Notes under the pieces: model-generated
Told to the model about the DNA's origin: nothing
Seen by the model: the letters and a program-made list of their open reading frames with translations, nothing else
Database searches by the model: none
NCBI RefSeq assembly: GCF_905147365.1
Contig: NC_056409.1
Span: 9,491,001-9,555,000 of the forward strand
Direction: 5' to 3'
Origin: Aricia agestis
Taxonomy: Eukaryota > Arthropoda > Insecta > Lepidoptera > Lycaenidae
DNA length: 64,000 nucleotides
Made by a program: the position numbers and the translations under genes
Part shown: piece by piece, positions 50,216-61,760 of the stretch
Layout: the number at the start of each line of letters is the position of its first letter
Numbering within the stretch: the stretch's first letter is position 1

Positions 50216-51108
50216 GGTAACGGTGTGACGTCATAGCACAATTCCGCCGCGCGGGCCCCATACAATAAACGTGATTTTTTGCTCTATCTCAATAACCGCA
50301 ACAGGTAGGCACTTAAAATTTTCACCAAGGCCTTATTTATATGTGTACTTTAATATTTAATAATAATATTAAAGTAAATTAAAAATTTAAGGGGGCTCCC
50401 ATACAAAAATCACTGTAGCGGTACGGAACTCTTCGTGCGCGAGTCCGACTCGCACTTGGCCGATTATTAATTTGTATTTTTTTACAAATCGGACTCGCTC
50501 ATGAATACACATACCGTTATTTTTTTTATGAAATAAGGGGGCAAACGAGCAAACGAGTCACCCGATGGAAAGCAACTTCCGTCGCCTATGGACACTCGCA
50601 GCATCAGAAGAGCTGCAGGTGCGTTGCCGGCCTTTTAAGAGGGAACAGGGTAATAGGGGAGGGCAAGGATGGAATGGGAAGGGAATAGGGGAGAGTAGGG
50701 AAGGGAACAGGGTAGGGGATTGGACCTCCGGTAAACTCACTCACTCGGCGAAACACAGCGCAAGCGCTGTTTCACGCCGGTTTTCTGTGAGAACGTGGTA
50801 TTTCTCCGGCCGAGCCGGCCCATTCGTGCCGAAACATGGCTCTCCCACGTCTAAAATAGACGACGTCTAAAATAGAGAATAAGTATAGTCTATAGAGCAA
50901 AATAGGCCAAAAATTGTGATTTTTGTATGGGAGAACCCCCTTAATTTTTTATTTTATTGTAATATTATTATTAATTATTAAAGTACACATATAATTAAGA
51001 CCTTGGTGAAAATTTCAAGTGCCTACCTGTTGCCGTTATTGAGATAGAGTAAAAAATCACGTTTATTGTATGGGGCCCGCGCGGCAGAATTGTGCTATGA
51101 CGTCACAA
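50216..51108. mobile_element. Large foldback element with about 190-bp arms
   Basis: Arms 50224-50413 and 50916-51108 are inverted at roughly 90% identity by eye; both contain TGACGTCATAGCACAATT, GCGCGGGCCCCATACAATAA and CACCAAGG. The loop holds TGCGCGAGTCCGACTCGCAC, typical of a lepidopteran foldback family, and an inserted copy of the dispersed repeat (50520-50850). There is no transposase frame. Confidence 0.8.
50520..50850 (-). repeat. Dispersed poly(A)-tailed repeat, copy D
   Basis: It is nested in the loop of the foldback element. It has the same blocks as copy B, with the G-rich tract at about 50651-50719. Immediately after it CGTCTAAAATAGA is repeated at 50848-50860 and again at about 50864-50876. 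Two open frames of 60 and 101 codons across it are not genes. Confidence 0.75.
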
Positions 51109-52537
51109 GCGGTCGCGGGATTGTTGCGGGACTCGATATTTTTCGCAACTTTGAATCCCTATAAAATCAAAACTACTAGGTATTTTTGACTGCAACAAAA
51201 ACTAGTGTATTTGTATACACAAAGGCTTTACTGTGACAAAATTTCAAGCAATTTGGCATAACTAGTAACGTTCTCCATTCTATTAACGAACTAACAAATT
51301 AGAACTACTGTACCTAAAAATGGACATATTAGACCTTGTACTGATCTAAAAATCGATTGCTTTAGTTTTTTAGCAGTAAAAAGAAGAAAAAGGAGAACTG
51401 AGAAAAGAAAAAGAAGAGGCAAGAGAAGCATGGAGACTAAAAACTGAATATGCTAGGAAAAAATATATTAAAATAAAAATAAAAGGAAAGATAGTTTTAG
51501 CATGGAAGAAGAATGGATAGAATCTGGAGACAACGTGGATAATATTTCATATGCATGTAGTTACTATGATGAAGTAAATGAAATCTTTTGAAAAACGGCA
51601 AATTAAGACCTAATAATAGGAAAAATGTTAAATGTAATGTAATGTTCTATGTCAACTATTAGTTCATATTGGTGTCTACTATTAGTGATGTTCGTTTTCT
51701 GTGATGTCATCTATTAGTTGTTATGACTAAGTTTACAAAAATACCAATAATATATTTTTTAATTGATTTGTCAGCGAATAATTATAATAGTTTTATTTTG
51801 TAAGAGTTACTGAAGACATGGAAGAAGTTATCAATCCTTTATTTTCATAAATATATATATTTTACAACATTCAAAAGTTCTAAGCGTCTGCCATTAGTGC
51901 TTTTACCTTACTTCAAACATTTTATGGTTCTATCTTTTATAGTTTAGGCAGCGTACGCAAAATAAGTAACTTTTCTGGTTCTGGAACCCTATTTTTTCCC
52001 AAAATACATTCAGTCTATGTTCAGCAGAAATAATGTAGGAACGGAAACCGGACTTAAGTCACTTATGCAACAAAAGCCTACACCTTAACAATATTAATAA
52101 GTAACATTATAACAAAGTATGTTTGCCAAACATAGTCACGCCCCTATAGTCAGGCGTGATTTTAACACATAAAACATATTTTATAACATAATATGTTTAA
52201 TTTATATTAAGTTATAAAAACGTCCTACAATATAATTGAGTCTATAATAAAATCAAAATGTGCCATTGTTAGCGAAATTTAAATAATACGATTGATTTAT
52301 AACATTATACGAAGGCTACGTACCTACCTAGTTGTTATTTTATCGTGTTCTATTATTCCTTAATTTTATGTATTGAATAAACAGGACATATTATCTGATA
52401 TTTGGAATATACACAGTATAATTGTTCAGTAAGCATACACATTAAGGTGTTTAGAGTTTAGACCATCTTCAGCCAATTTGCGCACAAGCACTTACGAGTA
52501 TATAATTATAGGTTGTTTTTGGATAACTTTAGATGGC

Positions 52538-53270
52538 AGAGTAGGTTACTTGACCTATATTCAATTTCATTGAAAAAATGCATAATATCTAGTAGAACTT
52601 GGCCTAGGAAACCGTATTTTACCCTTATCATCAAATAAAAGCTTATGATTGATAAATAAAGTCGATTTGAAAATATGATTTTATGAAAATATAATTTGTA
52701 CTGACGAAAACGTTTTTGCGGTACTTCCGATTTGGAAGTGACGTCATCACACTCGTAATTTAATATCTTTTATTTATCGCGATTGTTATATTATGTAAGT
52801 TTATTTGTACATAAATAATAAGAATAAGCCTAGAAAGATTTGTAAAATATATTTTCTTGAATAATTCGAATAAAACATCAGTTCTAAATATTTTCTCCGT
52901 TTATTGTAGACGGGAAATGAAATGGCCAAAACTTTTCTCCAAAAGTTTTCAACATTACAAATGATCCCTAATTTATTATATTTTAATTATTTTATAATTT
53001 TTGGGCACTTTAAAAACTCGTACATTTAGCACATTCAAAAAAATCAATAAAGAAAGTACCTATAAAATACAAAAAATATGACGTCACACTATGGCGGACA
53101 GTGTTGTGGATAGTGTTTTTGGCGCCATTCAAAAGGCATATTTTTCAATCAAGATTTGTATGGGTTTCTACTGTTTGAAAAATTAAAATATTAGTTTTTT
53201 TGGTGAAAATGGATGATTAAGAAGCGATTACCATGAAGAAAAAAAATAGGTCAAGCAGCCTATTGTTAAT
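52538..53270. mobile_element. Possible inverted-repeat element
   Basis: GTAGGTTACTTGACCTAT at about 52541 and AATAGGTCAAGCAGCCTA at about 53248 are inverted. CRE-like TGACGTCA occurs near both sides (52738 and 53080). The rest of the arms do not align clearly, so the boundaries and even the existence of one element are uncertain. Confidence 0.35.
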
Positions 53271-53287
53271 CTTTAACAAAAAATTTA

Positions 53288-53427
53288 ACCCGACTTCCGA
53301 AAGTCAGAAATATTCTTTAAAATGGTCTTAAAAGGATCAAATAATTCTAATTCTTTATTAGTGCCTTTTTCAGAAGACGCCTTAACCTCAACTATTTCGG
53401 TACTCAATCCCTTTTGAAGTCGGTACC
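53288..53427. repeat. Repeat with ACCCGACTTCC/GAAGTCGGTA ends
   Basis: The two ends are short inverted copies of the GGAAGTCGGT motif found at the ends of many lepidopteran repeats (single copies also at 34710, 39140 and 54350). No ORF. Confidence 0.4.
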
Positions 53428-53434
53428 TAGCTAA

Positions 53435-53918
53435 CTTAAGAGGATACACCAGGGGCTAGAGAAATGAAAAAAAAGTACTTATAATATCTATAGCTGTCTC
53501 CCTTACCTCAAGCCTATACCGCAGAACGCGATAGAGACAACTGCAGAAAATCCAGAAAATCAACGATTCGTTGTCCCCTGATTCCTTCTCCCAAACTTAA
53601 CCGATTTAAGTAGTTTTTTCATTAAAGATTAAAAAAAGGATTGAGCTGTGTTCCTATGTTTTGCTTTTTTTTGTATAATCTAGCCAAATTTGTTTTCTGG
53701 ACGTTTGAACACAGCGGAAAATCTGGCTATTTTTTTGGGTTTTTGAACGTTCATATCTTATTTAATAATTAAATTATAAAAAAAAAGAAAACATAGGGAC
53801 ATTGTATTAGTGGCCGTAGATATTCAGGAAAAAAATTATAACTCTACTAGCATTATCCAGGGAGGAAACAGGGGACAACGTTTGTATGGAAAAAAGGGCG
53901 GTGTGGACTCCTCTTAAG
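53435..53918. mobile_element. 484-bp element with CTTAAGAGGA ends
   Basis: CTTAAGAGGATACACCA at the left and TGTGGACTCCTCTTAAG at the right are inverted, and a second inverted pair, CGTTGTCCCCTG (about 53568) and CAGGGGACAACG (about 53870), lies inside. Poly-A runs are frequent and there is no ORF. I take it as a non-autonomous DNA element. Confidence 0.65.
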
Positions 53919-55439
53919 CGTAAGTTCAATTAGTCATTAATGACAAGGACCTCAGAAATTTTCCGGGCTATTGAATGCACGAGTTATCCTATTGTCTATC
54001 TATAACATATTTTGTAATGGCGCTGTAGAGACTAGACTCTAGAGTATATTTTACACTAATGTGTGCTAAAAATTTCACTCTCCAATTCGGTTATGGCGTG
54101 CAGTTTTTACTTCAACTGATGATTAAACGTAACCAATAAATAACTAAATACGTATATCATTTACCGTTACCGACAACTTCGTGCATAATTTTATGATTAT
54201 GAGCAGCATATTATTGATTCCTAACATTATTTATGTTTGTACTTTCGAAAGATATTAACGGTAGCCAGTTTTAATATTGACTAATGATGCTCTATGAGCG
54301 CAGGATAGTAATACCGGCAGACTACACTTTGAAATGGTTAATAAGAACCCGACTTCCATCATACTTCAAAAGAAGCGGCTAATTACGTTCAGCGATTGAA
54401 GAAACCTTAAACAGAAGCTATTAACTACCGTTTAGTACTAAATACTAATGAGTATTGACATACCAGTAAGAAGTGGGTAATAGCTTATGAACTAAAAAGA
54501 GTTTGGCTCGGTTTTCTGTAAAAACTCGAAGGGTATGTTAAACTTGCAATTTAATATTAGATATTGTATGTTTAACACGAATAAAGCGATCAGACAATAG
54601 TAGAGCAAAATTGATTGCATTTATCATGAATGATACGGAAATTGGTTTTCAAGTAGACCTATTTCTAAGCGAATAGGTGAAACTCGATATCACTAGGCTG
54701 TCATACATTGACAGGAGGTCTTTAGCGGAAACGAGCGGGCCCACCCGCGAGCGGCCCGGGGCGAGCACGCGCTCGCGCAAATTTTGTTTTAACCGAGTAA
54801 TTTACCTTTACAACGGTACTCGCGTTTATGATCCCCTAGTCCGATCTAACGGAGAGTGGCAGGTTAATATAACAGGCACCGGGAGACAAATATATTAGAG
54901 TTTTAGGTGATAAAGAAAATTGGAACACAAAATTATAGTAAAAAACAAAATGCTTAAAACGTAAAAGTGAACTCAGAGAGTCATAAATATCTTTAAAAGT
55001 AGAGGTGTATATTATTAGTAATAAAATTTCTTATTTGTACGTGTGAATCACATACGAGTTTGCAATTCTTAGAAACCACATACTATAACACGCAGAGGAA
55101 TGTTAAATTTCCAAACAGTTAGACTTATTACGACCATAACTTCCAAGAATATTAGACATTGATTCGTTCGTGTTCTGTCTTTCGGCTCACGTAGCAAGAT
55201 GACTTTATTTTGATATTGCTCGCCCGTCGTTTATCGGCCATTGTATTTTTTGTTCGAGTTACTACGTGCACCAATGCTGGCGCCTATACTTTACAAATAT
55301 TGCACTTGATGTAGGGTATCCATACAATCCATGTTAGAAACCTAATCATAATCGTACCTGCTTGCTGTAATATATAAAAATAATTATTTGAGTCAGAGCT
55401 TGCCTTTATTTCTTAAATACGAAGAATAGTCCAAGTTAG

Positions 55440-55696
55440 AGCTGGCAGCAAATTCTGGGTAGGTATTTGAGGCAAGCTGAAAACTGGTCCTATAGGTCTC
55501 CCTTATATGTATACCCCAACACGAAACTGCAGACAGCTGGCTGGTGAGTAGAGTAAGTAAAAATCGCCATTTGTGTCCTTTGGACTTATATGGCGATATT
55601 TACTTCTAAATATCTCGAAAACGTGAACTTTTGGATACCATGTAATGTAACATTTTTTGTTTGCATAAGTGTACTCTATCCAAATATACCACTTTT
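55440..55696. repeat. Left arm of an older foldback repeat split by a hAT insertion
   Basis: The stretch GGTAGGTATTTGAGGCAAGC...GGTATACATATAAGGG-type sequence to CTACTCACCAG is inverted relative to 58410-58520 (shared CTGCAGTTTCGTGTTGGGGT). The hAT element at 55705 sits between the two arms. It also contains an inverted pair, AAATCGCCAT/ATGGCGATATTT, at 55561-55601. Confidence 0.6.
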
Positions 55697-55876
55697 ATCG
55701 TGCTTAGGGAATGTTATTATTCGACGAATTTACTATTCGAATAATTCGAATATTTTACAAAACTTTTCGAATAATTCGAATATTATTCGAGTAATTAAAA
55801 AATATTGAAAAATGCTGAAAACTCTAAATAAAAGTAAAAAAAAAGCTTCGTACAACCATGTACAACCTATTTTGTT

Positions 55877-55937
55877 AATACTAACACTTAGCACTAAGTC
55901 CAAACACTAATCACTAGGTCCAATCACTAAGCACTAT
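55877..55937. repeat. Degenerate CACTAAGTCCAA tandem repeat
   Basis: CACTAAGTCC, CACTAGGTCC and CACTAAGCAC units recur with a period of roughly 10-20 bp. It would lie in the leader transcribed from the minus-strand promoter at 56035. Confidence 0.55.
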
Positions 55938-56024
55938 CACTGTCCTAGTCCGAGGTCGTAGCCAAGTCGCAGGTTTCACTGGTTCACTCACTATTGATCA
56001 CTTGTTGTCGCCTCGAAGATCGCT

Positions 56025-56242
56025 CAGATCGAACTGACTCGCCGGGCCTACCTGCGGCTTTTTATATGGCGAGACGAATTCCAGAAAGTTCCCAATTCAC
56101 GTAAACAGGTAAACAACCGTGGGGACTTTCTAGGAGGCTCGAGCATGTACCACAATAAAAGTAAACAACTAAACACGTAAACACGCAAACAAATAAACGG
56201 TAAATACGTAAACAAACATTGGACCTTTCTAGAAGGTTCGAG
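56025..56242 (-). promoter_or_regulatory. Heat-shock-gene-like promoter inside a transposon
   Basis: Read on the minus strand, two perfect three-unit heat-shock elements (TTC-nn-GAA-nn-TTC) lie at 56227-56239 and 56079-56091, with a degenerate third at 56128-56138. A TATA box (TATAAAA, plus 56060-56066) is followed by TCAGTT, an arthropod initiator whose A at 56035 is 31 bp from the TATA start, the standard spacing. This is the layout of hsp70-type promoters, in which HSF trimers bind the nGAAn units. Between the heat-shock elements is an 8-bp-period GTAAACA array. About 330 bp of leader to the element's end shows no ORF. Heat inducibility is inferred. Confidence 0.75.
56101..56214. repeat. 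GTAAACA array with 8-bp period (forkhead-like sites)
   Basis: Exact GTAAACA occurs at 56101, 56109, 56161, 56177 and 56208, with GTAAATA at 56200 and variants between, mostly in 8-bp register. The reverse, TGTTTAC, is the core site of forkhead proteins such as FOXO. It could be a microsatellite-like expansion with accidental binding ability. Confidence 0.7.
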
Positions 56243-57103
56243 TATATACTTACGAATCTCATGCCATCTAGTATTGAGTAGGGGATTTATGTTGCCTGTG
56301 CTCCCTCGGTAAGTTTCGCTGGTTTGTCGCTAGATGGAACCACGTGTCCGTATACCATGTACCGTAACAATACTATAAAGTAAGCAATTCTTATTTTTAC
56401 TTTTATCAACATAAATCTTTATAAATGACATAGTTAATTTTTATTGTTTAACACTTTAAAAATGTATATTTTACGGTTACAGCAGGGCATTTCAAGAAAG
56501 TTGTAGAATGTAAACCGTTTTCGATCGTAGCACCTTTTACTTTTCTCATGTGATTATCCTTAAGTCTTGCTAGGCAGCAGTTGAGATTAAATAATAATAT
56601 GATATTCGACGTTATGATATCTGTTCATTTATACTAAGTCAGCTTACCCGTCTTTTTGATATTTTTGATCCACGTTCACCTAATTCAACTAGTCGGCTTC
56701 ACCTGTGTCAATGTGGCTCGAAATTATAAAAAAAGGCCACTAGAAAACCAACCCCACAACAAAGAAAAAAATTGCAACGAAGCCCTGAGGGAGGGTCCTA
56801 GAGCTGGTGAATTTAGTAACTTGAAGTTTGATAACTCCAATAACATGATATTAAGGAGCCATCACATTTTTTGATACTGTACTAACTTTCAATTATCAGT
56901 CGAGGACTGCCGTGGTATAGCAAATTTTTATCAACTCGTCGATTCATAGATCATATCACATCATCATCACATCGCGAGCTTCAAGCCAGAAAGGCGTATA
57001 AAAAAATATTTTGTATTTTAACTACACATTTTACAAATCTCAATATTGCACTTACATATATTATCTTCTTAAAAAACGAGTTTGTTTTATATATGTCGCA
57101 GCC

Positions 57104-57999
57104 GACTGGTTTAAATAGCCGTTCAATCAAACAGCTTTACGTCGTTTAGTCGACTTGTTGACTACAACGTTCACCACTACAGCTAGACGACGCTTATCCA
57201 ACTGGTTTAATGGCAAATTAACTAGGGTGACTATTAGTTTAATATGTAATTTGGGAGATTAAGAAAGCTTTTTGTATTTTAAATTGAAAGATTATTCTCG
57301 GATTAAGTTTAAGGGGTGTCCAAAAGTTTAATGCGATAAGTAAAAATAAAAAATTCTGAGGCGTGTTTTGTGACGGTCGCCGACTGCTGCCGCAGCACGC
57401 TCGCTGCGCTAGCTCGGCTCCCTCTGTGTTGTGGTCTAAGTTCTAACCTAACCTAACCAACTTTTGGACTTTCTGGATTGTGTTTGTTTTTGTTTTGGCG
57501 GGGGTCTGTGCCCCCCGAACCTCCTTTTCGGAGGGGCTGATAAAACTATATTCTAATTAATTTTGAACATATTTAGCACATACAATCATTATAGCCGATT
57601 TATTATTTATGGAATTGCAATAAATTCCTTAGTGATGTATTTCATAATCCCGTAATTTCTCCTCGAATATTTGTTGAAACTTTGATTCACTCGTATGTGC
57701 CTCCATAATTTTTGTCTGTTTAATAACACTTTTAACTTTTATTAACTCCTTTCTTTCCGAAAAACAATCACAAACACCAACAAACACCTGCTAGTTGACG
57801 CCATATTGTAAATAAAACGCACCTAGCGCCGCAGCGGTGCGCGCTGAACTACTTCAATTAGACGGCTGTTTTTGAATCAGCTATAGTGTTGAACGTTTTG
57901 AGCGACTAAAATATTCAATATAAAAGCTAGACGTGTGATTGAATGGCGTTGTTCAGTCAAAGGGCTAGCTGTTTGATTGAACGGCTATTTAAACCAGTC
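57104..57999. mobile_element. Inverted-repeat element nested in the hAT
   Basis: Exact 33-bp inverted arms lie at 57104-57136 and 57967-57999 (GACTGGTTTAAATAGCCGTT...). A 33-bp direct repeat, GTTGACTACAACGTTCACCA..., occurs inside the left end (57157-57189) and just outside the right end (58000-58032). ACTGGTTTAA recurs at 57200. The interior includes a GC-rich lepidopteran repeat. No ORF. Confidence 0.65.
57364..57545. repeat. GC-rich lepidopteran repeat with CTAACC run
   Basis: GTGACGGTCGCCGACTGCTG, GCTCGCTGCGCTAGCTCGGC, three TAACC units at 57444-57458 and a GC hairpin CGGGGGTCTGTGCCCCCCG (about 57499-57517) form a block I associate with widespread lepidopteran repeats. Three CCTAA-type units are too few to call interstitial telomere sequence. 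Confidence 0.5.
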
Positions 58000-58235
58000 G
58001 TTGACTACAACGTTCACCACTACAGCTAGACGCCCGTAAATAATATTAATTTTCTGAAATAAACTTAATTATGTTGATATTTTATGGTTGATAGCATTTA
58101 AAACAAAATTAAAAAAATATTTTTAGTATTCGAATTATTCGAAAAATAATTTGGCGAATATTCGAATAATAAAATCGTCGAATATTCGAATAAAACGAGT
58201 ATTCGAATATTCGAATAACATACCCTAATCGTGCT

Positions 58236-58530
58236 CGGAAATTTTGAAAAAAAAATCAAGATGGCCTATGCCACAAAGGTTCGTACCCCTTTAGTTTTTA
58301 TTATTCGTAGTACCCCTTTAATAAATCGTAGACATTCGAAAGCAATAATTATTCAAGAAAAATTTAGATAAGTACCTACTTATTAAAGAAATTTTTGATT
58401 TAGAAAGCCCCGCTACTCACCAGCGAGGTCTGCAGTTTCGTGTTGGGGTATAAAGGAGAAGGTATAGGACAAGTTTTCAGTTTGCCGCAAATACCTACCT
58501 AAAATTTCTTACCAGGTCTCCTACTAGAAC
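58236..58530. repeat. Right arm of the older foldback repeat
   Basis: CTACTCACCAGCGAGGTCTG...GTTTCGTGTTGGGGTATAAA...AAATACCTACC matches, inverted, the region 55445-55555 with several substitutions and small gaps. It resumes directly after the 8-bp duplication of the hAT insertion. Confidence 0.6.
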
Positions 58531-59530
58531 CTAAATATACAGAAAAAAGGGAGAAAACAAGATATATAACTCAGGGTTCAAACCTCATTTTAAGGGGTAT
58601 TCTCCTTACAATATGCTTAGCAAAAAGTTTACCAGGCTGGCACAGGTAGACAAACAAAACAAGGCTTTGTTAATGTGACCATAATTCGCAACAAGTCATT
58701 GTGTCTTAATGAAACAAAAGTTTGATGCAATCCGTATTAGACATTGTCGTTTTTTTTTAACATTTCTCAGAAACATGATATTTCATCGTGCCTTAATTAA
58801 TTCTTATTATTCCGACAAACAAACAGTCTTTATTTTATTGGAGAGCGTGGTCACTCTGCAATACCTACATCAGAATGCAGGATGGCATATGGTTTATAAA
58901 AGGTTTGGCGTGAAGCCTCATACTTAAATAGAATTTTATATTTCCATCACTAAATAAGGTATATTTGTATTAAATAAGATTCCTCAGGCTTCTTTCAATA
59001 ACAAATGCGAACAGAATACTAAGCGTTTGCAACTTTTGCCTGTTAAAATAAAAAATAAACCATACGTTTCAATAACTATACTAAAAATCTTATAAGACAT
59101 TTAGAATAATACAAAAAACCCGGAAGATCCCAATTCCCAAGCAGTGTCACCCATGGGACCACCATACTTCCTCTCTAAATAGAAACATATTCTTAACGAC
59201 ATTTTTTGCGGCGCATACTTTCAATTAGAAGCATCTCTGTTCCGCCCCACTTTTAGTGCTCCATTGGCGGCAATTAGAACTTCTACAGCACCCGCGGGTC
59301 GCGCCCGGATGCTCCAAATATTCGGAACTCCCACTGTGGTATGCGAGCCTGGTAATTACGTATACGTCTGGTGACTAATTATGAAGCCATTTTGATTTAT
59401 TTGGCTCCCTTGATTTATTTGTTTCTATATGTCAAAACTAAATTAAAAACATACCCCACCCCTATTTATGGATTTGTTTATTTTGACTGATGATTTTTGT
59501 GTAGAGAATGAGACGTATCACGTAATAGAT

Positions 59531-59690
59531 GTACCATCGAGGAAGTTGATTCCTGCATTGACAGACCAGCGTTATTTGGTCGAATATGTCAATTCAATGT
59601 TAATTGTGATCTGTCAGCTGGGTTTGACGTAACGCAACCAAACTACTTAGGTCCCCGATTTGCATAGGAATCAACTTCTCTGATAGTACA
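59531..59690. mobile_element. 160-bp MITE with GTACCATCGAGGAAGTTGAT ends
   Basis: The left end GTACCATCGAGGAAGTTGAT(TCCTGCA) and right end (TGCATAGGA)ATCAACTTCTCTGATAGTAC are inverted with a few mismatches. Internal GACAGACCAGCG and GATCTGTCAGCTG show further partial symmetry. No ORF. Confidence 0.7.
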
Positions 59691-61400
59691 TTGCACAGTG
59701 TATATTTACGTCCTATAAGAACTACGTATAAGTACGATTAGAGTAACATCTAAGCTCTTCTAGTTATAAGCAAAAGTGATAAACCTACTTTGTACTTGCA
59801 GACGTAGTTTCACCTAATTAAAAAAAAACATTTTTTTTTTACTAAAATATTATATCACGTCAACTTGTATAGTGATGGGACGCGGAAACAACGTTATCGA
59901 TGCGCCGATGAATTGGTCGATAGAAACTCACTGCGGGTGGTTATCTCCCGATCTGGCGCCTAAATTCTTCGCTGCAACCTACACTAATCATAAATAGAAA
60001 TCGCCACTGACGGACCATCTTGAAGTAGGTACGTACCAGCGACGATAGAGTATGGATAAGACAAAGATAGTTGATCTATTTAACTTTCAGTACCTACCTT
60101 CAAAAATCCATTATATTTTTAAAAAGTATTTGACAAAATATATGCAAATAAAAGTTTAGGATTGAAATAAACATTTAAGTTTTGTAATTTATTGTGTAAT
60201 TGTACTAACTCAAGTATAAATACATTAATTTAACACCAAAGTTTACAGCTACATGTTTTATGTTTATAGTTTCAAAGTACACGAAAATACAATTTAAATA
60301 GGTCCTTAAAAGGATATCAACATTAATTATTTGAAAAAATCGCATTATCAAATCCTAAAATCAATCAAAGAATAATACAGATACGACAGGTAGGCACCAT
60401 ATGCCTTGTCGAGTAGAAAAACACAAACGAACTTCCCAAAATTGTTGTAACAGACATTCAACTTTCTTATCTTGTATTTAGGGTTTAAATTTGTGTGGTG
60501 ACTCAGCGTAATAAATCTTACATAACGATGACACGTGTCAGGTATACCAGGAGCTGTCACAGTGACGTAATGTGTTTATTTATGACAGCGGGTTGGCATC
60601 GATGACGTGGGAATATAATGGAAACAAAATGGACATCCCTAGGGGCCAACCAGAACTTTTTTCGGCGTTTAGCATCCGATCCCTGCTCTATACCTAATGG
60701 TGATGGATCATTTAAAAATTGAAATGAGTCTCAGTGAAAGTTAAGTATAATCTGCCTAATAGTAACTGATTGAAAACGACTTCATTGGACTAGAAAAAAA
60801 GAACGCAAAATATTTCTTGTCTAGGCTGGGTATCTTTCTAGTAAGGAACTACCACAACTCTACATATCTAAATCAGCTCAGCACTTCTCTAGAAGAGAGA
60901 GAGAGTGCATAGTAGAATCAGAAATTCCAAAAATGTTCGTACCGTCTGTCCGTCCTGAGCTCACGTGATTAAAGGCACACATTAGCATAAACAAATAAAA
61001 TGCCCCATTACGAATTCAATTTACCATCTCAGAAAACGTTCGAATTGGTCGCAGTAAATAATATCTTCGGATACAGTTGAGATAATAGCGTGCAGGCGTA
61101 GACGACAAGCGATAGCGTTTATGCTTTCATTTTAATACTTGCCTGTATATATTCTGCTTACGTAATAAAGTTAATTTGAGTTTGATTTGCCTTATTGAAG
61201 AAAATTTTGTACATTATAATTTTAAAAATGTATGTGTATCATGATAATATTATAATCTCTTCTAAATGTATTTTTAAATATTATTTTTTACTCTCTGACA
61301 TTAGGTATTATTCTTGTTAATTATTTTTATTTTTATTTTTCTAAAACATTGTATTTTATTGAATTAAATTGACAACTGACAATGTAAATTTAGATTATTG
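59691..61400. other. Spacer, no gene seen
   Basis: The DNA is AT-rich to moderately mixed, with a (GA)n run at 60896-60903. The frames are short and show no recognisable motifs. Confidence 0.5.
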
Positions 61401-61599
61401 TTATTTTGAGATGAATTCATTGAAATGTAATTATTATTGTATGACATGATTGATGATTGTAATATGTTAATGTCTTAATGTTTATAGGTAATTTTTTTCT
61501 CTTTTAAAATTTGAATTTTAAAGTTATGATGAATTTAGTTAAAATTATTGAATTAACGATAACAATGTTTTTGGCTTTAAGTTGACAATATTGGTAATA

Positions 61600-61760
61600 A
61601 TTATATTAATGTACTTTGTTATTAGTAATTTAGTGTGACATAACTGATAACCACATGACAATATTTCCACGCCCATGAGGCGGAAATTGTGATCAAATAT
61701 AAATTGTAAGACCTTTGTACCAATTTCTTGGAAATAAATAAATTGAATTGAATTGAATTA
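61600..61760 (+). repeat. Probable non-LTR 3' tail with TTGAA microsatellite
   Basis: CACGCCCATGAGGCGGAAAT, ATAAATTGTAAGACCTTTGTACC and TTGGAAATAAATAAATTGAA are followed by repeated TTGAA ending near 61758. This resembles the 3' end of a lepidopteran non-LTR element with AATAAA signals. The 5' limit is unknown. Confidence 0.5.

Larger units (their letters stand above)
55705..58227. mobile_element. Non-autonomous hAT-like transposon, 2.5 kb
   Basis: The ends are TAGGGAATGTTATTATTCGA at the left and, inverted at the right, TAGGGTATGTTATTCGAATA. An exact 8-bp duplication ATCGTGCT flanks it (55697-55704 and 58228-58235), the mark of hAT elements, whose ends usually read YARNG. Arrays of ATTCGAAT lie inside both ends (55728-55790, 58128-58217) and may be subterminal transposase sites. 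No transposase frame remains. The interior holds a heat-shock-like promoter (about 56025-56242) and a second inverted-repeat element (57104-57999). Confidence 0.85.

Noticed and set aside
57444..57458. TAACC triplet as interstitial telomere repeat (TTAGG)n
   Set aside because: Only three units, inside a known type of dispersed repeat; not evidence of a telomere fusion.
58565..58600. Possible tRNA B box (GGTTCAAACC)
   Set aside because: No A box or cloverleaf can be folded around it; no other tRNA candidate was found.
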